Under the pieces are notes generated by a model, which was not told the origin of the DNA, did not search any database, and saw only the letters and a list, made by a program, of their open reading frames with translations. Both the position numbers and the translations under genes were made by a program. Below are positions 1 to 7,095 of a DNA stretch of 16,365 bases, piece by piece. The stretch is from the NCBI GenBank assembly GCA_025455665.1, contig JALOMC010000017.1:1-16365 (forward strand), read 5' to 3'. Source of the stretch: Chitinophagaceae bacterium. GTDB taxonomy: Bacteria; Bacteroidota; Bacteroidia; Chitinophagales; Chitinophagaceae. How positions within the stretch are numbered: the stretch's first letter is position 1; every line of letters begins with the position of its first letter.

Positions 1-165
1 GTGATTGACAGCCGCGGTCAGGTAGTAATGCAAACCAATCAGCAGATTGCAGCTGGTGCTAACCAATTTAGCCTCAACACGGCTGGTTTGGCCAAGGGTA
101 TCTATGTACTCGAAATTCAGGGCAGCAGCAATGACCGCTCTGCGCTGCGTATGATCAAAGAATAA
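1..165 (+). CDS. C-terminal end of a T9SS-secreted protein (type A sorting domain), 5' truncated
   Basis: The reading frame is open from base 1 and ends at TAA 163-165, giving 54 residues. It has the shape of the type IX secretion C-terminal sorting domain: a GQVV turn, an N-x-F-x-L-N-T strand, the AKGIYVLEI strand (from about residue 37) and a short basic end, RMIKE. In this family the domain directs export across the outer membrane by the Por/T9SS machinery and is then removed at the cell surface. Nothing of the passenger domain is in the window, so the function of the secreted protein is unknown. The GTG at base 1 is only the window edge, not a start codon. A strong terminator follows 26 bases after the stop. 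Confidence 0.8.
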   Translation: MIDSRGQVVMQTNQQIAAGANQFSLNTAGLAKGIYVLEIQGSSNDRSALRMIKE

Positions 166-191
166 ACCGTCATCACTTACTTCCAGATCGT

Positions 192-227
192 AAATCCCCG
201 CAGGCCAGCCGCTTGCGGGGATTTTTT
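192..227 (+). terminator. Rho-independent terminator after the T9SS protein gene
   Basis: An 11-bp perfect inverted repeat (192-202 with 214-224, core ATCCCCGCA/TGCGGGGAT) encloses an 11-nt loop and runs into six T bases (222-227). It closes the upstream gene and separates it from purA. Confidence 0.85.
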
Positions 228-331
228 GTAATGGCAGAACTGATTTTTTGCAGTAAATAGGCCGCCCCGGGGCCATCGAAAAAGCCGTGTAGTTGCTGTC
301 AAAATAATACAGCAGTCCCTTTTCAACCACC

Positions 332-339
332 TATTTTTG
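332..339 (+). promoter_or_regulatory. Candidate -7 box of the purA promoter
   Basis: TATTTTTG matches the Bacteroidota -7 consensus TAnnTTTG exactly. The start site would fall near 345, giving a leader of about 20 nt before the ATG at 366. No TTG is present 17-21 nt upstream, so the -33 element is weak or absent. Confidence 0.4.
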
Positions 340-365
340 CACCTCAACAGCGGTTTCAATTAATC

Positions 366-1628
366 ATGATCGACGTGTTATTGGGCCTTCAGTGGGGCGA
401 TGAAGGCAAGGGTAAAATAGTGGACTATTTTGCACCTCATTACGACATTATCGCCCGTTTTCAGGGTGGCCCCAATGCCGGGCATACCTTGTATGTAAAC
501 GGCGAAAAAATAGTACTGCACCAAATTCCTTCGGGTGTTTTTCACCCGCACACCGCCAACCTCATTGGCAATGGTGTAGTGCTGGATGCGGTGACCCTGC
601 GGAAAGAATGCGAGGCGGTAGCCCGCTTTGGTGCCGACGTTCGACGCAATATGTTTGTGTCCAAGCGTACACACCTCATTTTGCCCACACACCGTGCTTT
701 AGACAAGGCCAGCGAAATGCAAAAAGGCGAGGGCAAAATTGGTTCAACCCTCAAAGGCATTGGCCCGGCCTACATGGACAAAACCGGCCGAAATGGCCTG
801 CGGGTGGGCGACCTGCTTGACAAGAACTTTACTACCAACTATATTAAGCTGCGCCTGAAACACCAGCGCCTGCTCGATAACTTCAACTTTTCGGAAGACA
901 TCAGCAGCTGGGAAGAAGAGTTCTTTGAAGCCATCGATTTCTTGCGGACCCTGAATATTGTGGATGGCGAATACTGGATCAATGAAAGACTGTCGGCCGG
1001 CCAGAAAGTGCTGGCCGAAGGTGCGCAGGGCAGCATGCTGGATATCGACTTTGGCACCTTCCCTTTTGTCACCAGCAGCAACACCGTGACGGCTGGCGTA
1101 CTCAGCGGTTTGGGGGTGGCGCCCTCAAAAATCAGGGATGTGATAGGCGTGACAAAAGCCTACTGCACCCGCGTGGGCGGTGGCCCGTTTCCTACAGAGC
1201 TGCACGACGAAACCGGCGAAGCTTTGCGAAAGGCGGGCAATGAGTTTGGCGCAACAACAGGTCGGCCGCGCCGCTGTGGCTGGATCGATTTGGTAGCCCT
1301 GCATTATGCCTGTATGATTAATGGCGTGACCAAGCTGGTGATGACCAAGGCGGATGTGCTTGACCAATTCAGCCCGCTGCAGGTGTGCGTAGGCTATAAG
1401 GTAAACGGAGAGGAAACCAATCAGGTGCCCTTCCAGATGACGCGGGTGGCCATAGAGCCGGTGCTGCAACAGTTTGATGGCTGGAAAACAGATACCAGCG
1501 TATGCAAAACAGCGGCTGACTTGCCTGCTGCTGTGCAAGAGTATATTGCCTTTATCAATCAACAGATCGGGGCACCTGTGTGTTGGGTAAGCAATGGCCC
1601 CGGCCGCGACCAGATAGTGGCTTTGTAG
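366..1628 (+). CDS. purA: Adenylosuccinate synthase
   Basis: PurA makes adenylosuccinate from IMP, aspartate and GTP, the first committed step from IMP to AMP, in the cytoplasm. The protein is 420 residues, close to the usual 420-432. Visible signatures are the N-terminal phosphate-binding loop GDEGKGK (residues 11-17) with Asp12 as the expected general base, GPNAGHT with His40 as the expected catalytic acid, the GTRVGGGPFPTE-like segment (CTRVGGGPFPTE) and the substrate loop TTGRPRRCGW. The ATG at 366 is favoured because homologues begin only a few residues before the VLLGLQWGDEGKGK strand. No Shine-Dalgarno sequence precedes it, as is usual in Bacteroidota. The gene stands first in a rightward group and is followed 109 nt later by the acidic protein gene. 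Assignment is secure. Confidence 0.97.
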   Translation: MIDVLLGLQWGDEGKGKIVDYFAPHYDIIARFQGGPNAGHTLYVNGEKIVLHQIPSGVFHPHTANLIGNGVVLDAVTLRKECEAVARFGADVRRNMFVSKRTHLILPTHRALDKASEMQKGEGKIGSTLKGIGPAYMDKTGRNGLRVGDLLDKNFTTNYIKLRLKHQRLLDNFNFSEDISSWEEEFFEAIDFLRTLNIVDGEYWINERLSAGQKVLAEGAQGSMLDIDFGTFPFVTSSNTVTAGVLSGLGVAPSKIRDVIGVTKAYCTRVGGGPFPTELHDETGEALRKAGNEFGATTGRPRRCGWIDLVALHYACMINGVTKLVMTKADVLDQFSPLQVCVGYKVNGEETNQVPFQMTRVAIEPVLQQFDGWKTDTSVCKTAADLPAAVQEYIAFINQQIGAPVCWVSNGPGRDQIVAL

Positions 1629-1737
1629 CGCAAGTGCGGAGATGGCCGGCCCCTTTGCGACAACCGAAAAAAAAGGTCAAGAATTTTTTGTCAAATAGCG
1701 TGGACTCCCAAATTTTACATGTCAAATCTTTTGTAGG

Positions 1738-2151
1738 ATGGCCATCAACGAGGCAATAATCGAAATAGAACGGCAGCACCAACTAGTGGTGGATGCCGAA
1801 GGCAACATAGTGGTGAATGCAGCCAAGAAAAAGGCTGCAGAAGACGAGGAAGAGGACGATGATGATGACACGCCTCAAAAAGGCCGTACAGCTAAGGACG
1901 AGGAGGAAGAAGAGGAGGATGATGTAGCAGACGAGGAAGAGGACGATTGGGAAAAAGGGGAGGGAGAAGAAGAGGAAGAGGAATGGGATCCTGACTTCGA
2001 GGAATTTGACCTGCCAAAAGGTGGCGCCAAAAAGGGCGGCAAAAAAGGTGAAGACGAAGAAGAAGATTTCAAGTTTGACGAAGATATGAACGAGTTTGAC
2101 GACCTGTTTGGAGATGGCGGCGACGGGTTTGACGATGACGACGACTTTTAA
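1738..2151 (+). CDS. Highly acidic low-complexity protein of unknown function
   Basis: This 137-residue frame begins MAINEAII and encodes about 62 Asp or Glu against 14 Lys or Arg, a net charge near -48. The first 30 residues look ordinary (an amphipathic segment IEIERQHQLVVDAEGNIVV). After that come Glu/Asp runs broken by short Lys-Gly patches (GGAKKGGKKG, about residues 95-104), aromatic residues within acidic stretches (DDW, EEW, DFEEFDL) and a terminal FDDDDDF. There is no signal peptide or membrane segment. Such tails often bind basic proteins or nucleic-acid-binding surfaces; that is an inference and no family was recognised. It lies 35 nt before pabB, so the two may share a transcript. 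The reverse strand is open too and encodes poly-Ser, which I take as a shadow of the Glu/Asp codons. The frame is very probably real given its sustained bias and short ordinary N terminus. Confidence 0.72.
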   Translation: MAINEAIIEIERQHQLVVDAEGNIVVNAAKKKAAEDEEEDDDDDTPQKGRTAKDEEEEEEDDVADEEEDDWEKGEGEEEEEEWDPDFEEFDLPKGGAKKGGKKGEDEEEDFKFDEDMNEFDDLFGDGGDGFDDDDDF

Positions 2152-2186
2152 GCGAGCCGCTATGGCGGGCTGGCTGCAAACAATAC

Positions 2187-3503
2187 ATGCAGGTTAGTGT
2201 ATCCTTTCAGATAACCGATTTCGAAGTTTTAAAATCGCAACTGTTGAGCTGGGCAAGCCAGTTCAACAGTTGTTGTTTTTTAGATAACCATGGCTATAGG
2301 CAAGCCCAACAACGGCAGGAGCTGTTGGTGGCTGCAGGTGAGCTAGCTGCCTGGCATTGGGAGGGGCAGCCTATCGATGCCTGGCAGTCGCTTGATCAGT
2401 TTATAACCGACCACCGGGGCCAGTGGTTATTTGGTCACCTTGGGTATGGCCTGCACCAGTACGTAGACCAGCCATTGTCAGAACGCGGCTTAGCAGCCGA
2501 TGATTTTGGCCACTTGCGGTTGGTAGTGCCAAAGTATGTGGTACAGTGCACTACCAGTGAGTGTGTGCTTTTAGCACCATCTGTTGAAGAGGCACATCAA
2601 GTATGGCAGCAAATTCGTTCCCATCGCCATGTTTCATCCTTTTCGCCTGCCGGTCAGCCGGTGCAGGCGTTGCCGGTTTTGTCTCGCCAGGCATATCTTC
2701 AAATCATTGAGCGGCTACGCCGGCACATACAGCGGGGCGATTGCTACGAAATAAATTTTTGCCAGGAGTTCGTGGCAGGGCAGGTGAGCCTGGAGGCAAG
2801 CAGGTTGTACGAAAGGCTGGCCCTTTTATCGCCCAATCCTTTCTCCTGCTACTACAGGCTGGGCCATGCGCATCTGGCCTGTGCCAGCCCAGAGCGGTTT
2901 CTTACACGTACCGGCCAGCGGCTTGTAAGCCAGCCTATAAAAGGCACCGCCAGAAGAGTGCCAGATGATGAGCAGGCAGACGCAGCTACAAGGGCAGCCT
3001 TGTATAGCAGCAGCAAAGACCGGAGCGAAAATGTAATGGTAGTAGATCTGGTGCGAAATGATCTAGGCCGTATTTGCCAGTCGGGCTCGGTAAAAGTAGC
3101 GGAGCTTTTTGCCGTGTACAGCTACCCGCAGGTGCACCAAATGATTTCCACCATTGAAGGCACCTGCCGGGATGATGTATCTTTTAGCGACATCATCCGG
3201 GCCACTTTTCCAATGGGTAGTATGACGGGGGCACCCAAAAAACGGGTAGTGGAACTGATTCAGGCATATGAGCCCACCCCCCGCGGACTGTTTTCGGGCT
3301 CGGTGGGCTACATAGCCCCCAATGGCGATTTCGACTTCAACGTAGTCATCCGCAGCATCCGGTATTTTCAGAACACGCAAACACTGCGTTTTCATGTAGG
3401 CAGCGGCATTACGCACTATAGCCAGCCGGAGCAGGAATACGAAGAGTGCCTGCTAAAGGCAGCGGCCATTGTGCAGGTGCTGCAGGCCGGAGCCAGCTTG
3501 TAG
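2187..3503 (+). CDS. pabB: Aminodeoxychorismate synthase component I (PabB-type chorismate-binding enzyme)
   Basis: The 438-residue protein has the chorismate-binding fold shared by anthranilate synthase TrpE, PabB and isochorismate synthases. C-terminal signatures are clear: PIKGTARR (Lys252), KDRSENVMVVDLVRNDLGR, FPMGSMTGAPK (341-351), RGLFSGSVGYI, DFNVVIRSI and GSGITHYSQPEQEYEE. The Lys in PIKGT is the residue that separates aminodeoxychorismate synthase (PIKGT) from anthranilate synthase (PIAGT), which supports a role in 4-aminobenzoate and folate synthesis. The N-terminal 160 residues are more divergent, as usual. No glutamine amidotransferase (PabA) or lyase (PabC) gene is next to it, so the partner must be encoded elsewhere. 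The gene starts 35 nt after the acidic protein gene and converges on the lytic transglycosylase gene with a 43-nt gap. A different chorismate-converting activity cannot be excluded from sequence alone. Confidence 0.88.
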   Translation: MQVSVSFQITDFEVLKSQLLSWASQFNSCCFLDNHGYRQAQQRQELLVAAGELAAWHWEGQPIDAWQSLDQFITDHRGQWLFGHLGYGLHQYVDQPLSERGLAADDFGHLRLVVPKYVVQCTTSECVLLAPSVEEAHQVWQQIRSHRHVSSFSPAGQPVQALPVLSRQAYLQIIERLRRHIQRGDCYEINFCQEFVAGQVSLEASRLYERLALLSPNPFSCYYRLGHAHLACASPERFLTRTGQRLVSQPIKGTARRVPDDEQADAATRAALYSSSKDRSENVMVVDLVRNDLGRICQSGSVKVAELFAVYSYPQVHQMISTIEGTCRDDVSFSDIIRATFPMGSMTGAPKKRVVELIQAYEPTPRGLFSGSVGYIAPNGDFDFNVVIRSIRYFQNTQTLRFHVGSGITHYSQPEQEYEECLLKAAAIVQVLQAGASL

Positions 3504-3546
3504 TTCGCCAGGCGGCCATGGTTTTGATCTGCAAAAGACGGCATTG

Positions 3547-4680
3547 TCAGTGCCCGGCCGGCGGAACCGGGGGGCGGGTAGTAGCAGGCGTTTTGCCGGT
3601 AGCAGCCGGCTTTTCGGCCGGGTAGCCTTGTTGCTGGCCCGCATTCCGCATGGTGTTGATAACACTTTGGTACAGAATATGAAAGCGGTTCACCTTGAAT
3701 AACTCCAATTTATCATTGGGTAGCCGCAGGGTATATCCTTTGTCGCCATTTACCAGCGCATCAAAGCCTGGGTTCAGTTGATTGAAGAGTACAATATCCA
3801 TATTCAGTGCATTGGCTACCACTACAGAGTGGTACCGGCCCTGCACTTCGGTAGTAGCGGTGTTGGCCAGCATTTCAGCCGGCACATTGCTTTGAGCATG
3901 TTGCACATGCTCAGCCATCGTTTGCTGGTGTTTTGCCCATTCAGCTTTTGTACTGGTTGTTTGGCCACCCGCACCTTCCATTATGTAGTGGGTACTGATG
4001 AACTTTTTGACGTGTTTGCGGCTTTCCTGGGGCAAGTAGTATTGCAGTTGCCAAAAGTTGCGGCTGTTAGCCTTGCGGATGGCGGCATTCACATTGCCCG
4101 GCCCGCCGTTGTAAGCGGCTATTACCAGCAACCAGTCGCCTAGTTCATTGTATAATTCTCGCAGGTAGCGGGCGGCAGCATGGGTACTTTTCAGGTAGTC
4201 GGTGCGTTCGTCTATCCGGCTACTAATGGCCAGCCCCATGCGGCGGCCGGTGGCCGGCATAAACTGCCAGGGGCCTACTGCACCAGCCCAGCTCAGGGCG
4301 GTGGCCTGCAGGTTGCTTTCTATCACTGCCAGGTACTTCAGTTCTCGCGGCAGGCCATAGCTGGCCAGCACCCGGTCCATCATGTCAAAATAGGGCCCAG
4401 CCCAGCTCTTCATTTGCTGCAAGTGCTTTTCGTGGCGCTTCAGGTAGTCTTCCACAAAAGGCATTACCTGCGGATTCAGCTGGGTGGCATAGGGTGTAGC
4501 CGGGTTGTACCCGGCAGGGCCAAACAAGTCTCTGAAACCTTTGTCTTGCAGCGAAGCAGTACCAGCCTGTCGGTTGGCAGTGTCCGTCTTGTGGCCTTCG
4601 GGGGTGGAAAAATGCGCCGAAGCAGTACCGCTTAGTAGCGTGGCTGCCAGTAAAAACGATATGGTTGATGGGAAGCGCAT
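3547..4680 (-). CDS. MltD-like lytic murein transglycosylase (SLT family), exported
   Basis: The predicted enzyme cleaves the MurNAc-GlcNAc bond of peptidoglycan in the periplasm. An N-terminal signal peptide is visible (MRFPSTISFL, hydrophobic core, cleavage near SASA at about residue 22). The SLT domain spans about 95-235, with the catalytic Glu121 in AVIESN, the GAVGPWQFMP motif (133-142) and AAYNGGPG (188-195). Residues about 285-330 form a degraded LysM-like or linker segment (LFNQLNPGF, TLRLPNDK) usual in Bacteroidota MltD proteins, then the protein ends in a Pro/Thr/Lys-rich tail without a recognisable full LysM domain. The longest frame starts at TTG 4686; the ATG at 4680 gives the better signal peptide and was chosen. 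It follows gatA by 17 nt on the same strand, so co-transcription is likely. It is not certain whether it belongs to MltD proper. Confidence 0.9.
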   Translation of the reverse strand: MRFPSTISFLLAATLLSGTASAHFSTPEGHKTDTANRQAGTASLQDKGFRDLFGPAGYNPATPYATQLNPQVMPFVEDYLKRHEKHLQQMKSWAGPYFDMMDRVLASYGLPRELKYLAVIESNLQATALSWAGAVGPWQFMPATGRRMGLAISSRIDERTDYLKSTHAAARYLRELYNELGDWLLVIAAYNGGPGNVNAAIRKANSRNFWQLQYYLPQESRKHVKKFISTHYIMEGAGGQTTSTKAEWAKHQQTMAEHVQHAQSNVPAEMLANTATTEVQGRYHSVVVANALNMDIVLFNQLNPGFDALVNGDKGYTLRLPNDKLELFKVNRFHILYQSVINTMRNAGQQQGYPAEKPAATGKTPATTRPPVPPAGH

Positions 4681-4697
4681 GCGCAAGAAAGCAACTG

Positions 4698-6146
4698 TTA
4701 ATGCCTGGCGAACTGCCGTTCGAGGTAGGCACTCAGCTGGTGTAAAAGTACTTCTTCGCCCCGGTTGGTCAATACCTGCAGGCCAAAGGGCATGCTGCTG
4801 CTATGCTTAAAAAGCGGAATGGCCATGGCCGGCACGCCGGCCAGGTTGGCAAATACTGTGAAGATATCGGCCATGTACATGGCAATAGGGTCGGCCGTTG
4901 CTTCGCCCAACCGAGGGGCTACATGCGGGCTTACAGGCATTACAATGGCATCGAACTCCTTGAAAATCTGTGCGGTAGCATCTACAATCAGCTGTCGCAC
5001 CTGTTGCGCTTTGGTGAAATAAGCATCGTAGTAACCGGCACTCAAAACAAAGCTGCCCAGCATAATGCGGCGCTGCACTTCTTTGCCAAATCCTTCGCTG
5101 CGATTGCGTCGGTAAAAGGCTGTTAAATCATCGGGATGGCCGGGCGCCTGGTGCCCGTAGCGAATGCCATCGTATCGGCCCAGGTTGCTGCTGGCCTCGG
5201 CGGTGGTAAGAATGTAGTAAGCCGGTACAATGTATTCCAGCAGCGGAAACGGCACGGCTGCTACCTGATGTCCACGTGCTTGCAGTTGCGCCAGGGTTTG
5301 CTCAATAGCTGTTTTGATTTCAGGATCGAGCCCCTCGGTATCCAAGGTAGGAGCCAGGTAGGCTAGCCGATAGGTGGGCGCCTCTTCGGCAGCCTGCAGG
5401 TACACCTTAGCGGGCATCGTTGTATCAGCAGTGCTGTCTTTGCCATCGGGGCCGGCCAGTTGGTTGTAAATGAGGGCCACATCTGTCACCGAATGCGCCA
5501 ATATACCAACACAGTCAAATGAGCTGGCGTACGCGATCAATCCCCAGCGGCTGATGCGTCCGTAGCCGGGCTTCAGTCCGGTTACCCCACAGTAGTCGGC
5601 TGGCTGCCGCACACTTCCACCCGTATCGCTACCCAGGCTGGCCATACAAAGGCCTGCCTGCACGGCCACAGCTGCGCCACCCGATGAGCCTCCTGGTACG
5701 CGGCCTGTATCGGCAGCATTGTGCACCGGTCCGTAGGCCGAGTGTTCGTTGGTGCTGCCCATGGCAAATTCATCACAATTGGTAGTACCAATAATGATGG
5801 CACCAGCTAGCAGTAGCCTTTCCACCGCAGTAGCGTTGTACAGGGCGTGGTAGCCCTTTAGCATGCTACTGGCAGCCGATACCGGATGCCCTTCGTAGCA
5901 CAATACATCTTTGATACTGACTACCACACCGTGCAATGGTAGCAAGCTTTGCCCGTCCTGCAGTGCCGCATCCAGCTCGGCCGCACGGGCACGTGCCTCT
6001 TCTTCAAATACGGCCACCATTGCATTCAGGTGGCGGTGCTGCGCTATGGCATGCAGGTAATGATCGACAGCGGCGGCGCAGGAAGTAGTGCCTGCCAGCA
6101 ATTGCTGGTGATAAGCAGCTATGTTTTGAAATTGAAAACCAACCAT
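4698..6146 (-). CDS. gatA: Asp-tRNA(Asn)/Glu-tRNA(Gln) amidotransferase subunit A
   Basis: GatA is the amidase subunit of the GatCAB complex, which releases ammonia from glutamine and passes it to GatB to amidate Glu-tRNA(Gln) or Asp-tRNA(Asn). The protein has 482 residues, typical for GatA. The amidase-signature catalytic triad is intact: Lys79 in VVSIKDV, cis-Ser154 in PGGSSGG and nucleophile Ser178 in GSDTGGSVRQ, at the same numbers as in the well-studied Staphylococcus enzyme. GCDE-like and GSTNEHSAYGP segments are also present. gatB and gatC are not in the window, in keeping with scattered gat genes in this phylum. The start at ATG 6146 fits the family N terminus (FQFQNIAAYHQQL), but a strong terminator-like hairpin ends only 12 nt before it, which makes the leader odd. 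Confidence 0.95.
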   Translation of the reverse strand: MVGFQFQNIAAYHQQLLAGTTSCAAAVDHYLHAIAQHRHLNAMVAVFEEEARARAAELDAALQDGQSLLPLHGVVVSIKDVLCYEGHPVSAASSMLKGYHALYNATAVERLLLAGAIIIGTTNCDEFAMGSTNEHSAYGPVHNAADTGRVPGGSSGGAAVAVQAGLCMASLGSDTGGSVRQPADYCGVTGLKPGYGRISRWGLIAYASSFDCVGILAHSVTDVALIYNQLAGPDGKDSTADTTMPAKVYLQAAEEAPTYRLAYLAPTLDTEGLDPEIKTAIEQTLAQLQARGHQVAAVPFPLLEYIVPAYYILTTAEASSNLGRYDGIRYGHQAPGHPDDLTAFYRRNRSEGFGKEVQRRIMLGSFVLSAGYYDAYFTKAQQVRQLIVDATAQIFKEFDAIVMPVSPHVAPRLGEATADPIAMYMADIFTVFANLAGVPAMAIPLFKHSSSMPFGLQVLTNRGEEVLLHQLSAYLERQFARH

Positions 6147-6149
6147 GGG

Positions 6150-6197
6150 TACAAATAAAAAGCAGCTGTAGGTAAAAGACTTACATACAGCTGCTTT
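6150..6197 (-). terminator. Terminator after tatA, lying directly before gatA
   Basis: A perfect 12-bp inverted repeat (6159-6170 with 6186-6197, AAAGCAGCTGTA) is extended by a further 4 bp (6172-6175 with 6181-6184) after one mismatch, leaving a 5-nt loop. On the minus strand it is followed by a T-rich tract (6161 down to 6153). It ends about 12 nt before the gatA start codon, so it would be part of the gatA leader unless the gatA promoter overlaps it. Confidence 0.75.
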
Positions 6198-6274
6198 GGA
6201 GAATGCTCATTAGAATAAGACGGAAAACCGGCGGCTGGCGCATGAGTCATACTGCCAAACCCTGCTGCTGTGCA

Positions 6275-6481
6275 TCAGGCAGGCTTCTTGTCTTTTTCAT
6301 TGATGCCCTCTTCTATTTCCCGCTTTACATTGTCCTTGGCATCTTTGAATTCGCGGATGCCGCGACCGAGGCCACGCATAAATTCTGGAATTTTGCGGCC
6401 ACCAAACAGGATCAGCACAGCCAACACAATCAAAACCCACTCTGTACCGCCGGGCATGCTGATGAATAGCAATGAAAACAT
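6275..6481 (-). CDS. tatA: Sec-independent protein translocase subunit TatA/TatE
   Basis: This 68-residue protein has the TatA plan: a short N-terminal extension, one membrane helix (about 13-27, with Glu14 near its start where a polar residue is expected), the FGG hinge (26-28), an amphipathic helix (KIPEFMRGLGRGIREFKDA, about 30-48) and a charged tail ending KDKKPA. TatA oligomers form the pore-like part of the twin-arginine pathway, which exports folded proteins. The open frame extends to TTG 6490, but ATG 6481 fits the family. tatC is not in the window. The gene stands between the rplS terminator and the hairpin before gatA, so it appears to be transcribed alone. TatB is excluded only on general grounds of length and hinge sequence. 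Confidence 0.9.
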   Translation of the reverse strand: MFSLLFISMPGGTEWVLIVLAVLILFGGRKIPEFMRGLGRGIREFKDAKDNVKREIEEGINEKDKKPA

Positions 6482-6562
6482 GACAATCAATTTTAGGTAG
6501 TAAAGGTAACGGCTTCGCCGGCATCGGCAGGCCTAAAATTTTTTGAACGCCGCGGTTTTGCA

Positions 6563-6597
6563 AGCAAAAAAAGGAACGCATGAGCGTTCCTTTTTGC
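6563..6597 (-). terminator. Terminator after rplS (possibly bidirectional)
   Basis: The inverted repeat AAGGAACGC/GCGTTCCTT (6571-6579 with 6584-6592) has a 4-nt loop. On the minus strand it runs into a tract of about eight T (6572 down to 6565); the plus strand also shows five T bases. It lies 22 nt past the rplS stop. Confidence 0.85.
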
Positions 6598-6618
6598 GGG
6601 AAACCAGGGTCCCCAGTA

Positions 6619-6981
6619 TTATTCGTGAGAAAAACGCTTCTCTTTGATACGGGCGCTCTTTCCGCTACGCTCACGCAGGAAGAACAGACGGGCACGACGC
6701 ACTTTGCCCACTTTGTGTACCACTACGCTCTCAATGTGCGGGCTTACCACCGGAAAGGTACGCTCCACGCCTACGCCATCGCTTACTTTGCGAACGGTGA
6801 AACTGGCAGTGGCACCATTGCCCTGGCGCTTGATCACATCGCCTTTGAAGCTCTGGATCCGCGACTTGTTGCCCTCAACTACTTTATAGTTCACGGTTAC
6901 GTTATCGCCAGCTTTGAAGCTGGGCAGGCTCGCAGCCGGTGTCAATTGCTCGTGTACAAACTTGATAGCCTCCTGGTTCAT
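6619..6981 (-). CDS. rplS: 50S ribosomal protein L19
   Basis: L19 sits at the interface of the 30S and 50S subunits. The 120-residue protein shows the family features: an N-terminal helix (EAIKFVHEQL), FKAGDNVTVNYKVVEGNKSRIQSFKGDVI, a GATASFTVRKVSDGVGVERTFP segment, the SPHIESVVV strand, and a basic RRARLFFLRERSGKSARIKE end. The longer frame to TTG 7005 is rejected because that codon lies within the -7 promoter box; ATG 6981 is preceded by an A-rich leader as typical for this phylum. The gene has its own promoter and terminator, separate from the rpsP-rimM-trmD cluster with which it is often grouped in other bacteria. Confidence 0.97.
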   Translation of the reverse strand: MNQEAIKFVHEQLTPAASLPSFKAGDNVTVNYKVVEGNKSRIQSFKGDVIKRQGNGATASFTVRKVSDGVGVERTFPVVSPHIESVVVHKVGKVRRARLFFLRERSGKSARIKEKRFSHE

Positions 6982-7002
6982 GGCTTTATTTTTTTGGGAC
7001 GG

Positions 7003-7033
7003 CAAAAGTAGGGGGTCGCATTTGTTTTACAAA
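7003..7033 (-). promoter_or_regulatory. rplS promoter (Bacteroidota sigma-A type)
   Basis: On the minus strand TTTG (7033-7030), a 19-nt spacer and TACTTTTG (7010-7003) match the TTTG-N19-TAnnTTTG consensus exactly. Transcription would start about 15 nt before ATG 6981. This is the best promoter match in the window. Confidence 0.7.
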
Positions 7034-7035
7034 AT

Positions 7036-7070
7036 AAAAACCCTCGCCGTGCGGCTATTGCACTGGGTTT
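7036..7070 (-). terminator. Probable terminator after the TPR protein gene
   Basis: AAACCC (7038-7043) pairs with GGGTTT (7065-7070), and an inner GTGC/GCAC stem (7049-7052 with 7060-7063) strengthens it. On the minus strand it is followed by TTTTTATTTT. The T tract overlaps the -33 element of the rplS promoter. Confidence 0.45.
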
Positions 7071-7095
7071 AGGGCCGCCCATGGCGCATGGCTGC

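Noticed and set aside
1629..1737. Weak CGCAA/TTGCG repeat after purA as a terminator
   Set aside because: The stem is only 5 bp with a long loop and has no T tract; purA may share a transcript with the acidic gene instead.
1875..2072. Minus-strand poly-Ser/Pro frame opposite the acidic gene
   Set aside because: It is the complement of Glu/Asp codons (GAA/GAG/GAT) and has no start context; shadow frame.
6982..7005. TTG-started extension of rplS
   Set aside because: The TTG lies in the -7 box of a near-perfect promoter, so it would not be in the transcript.
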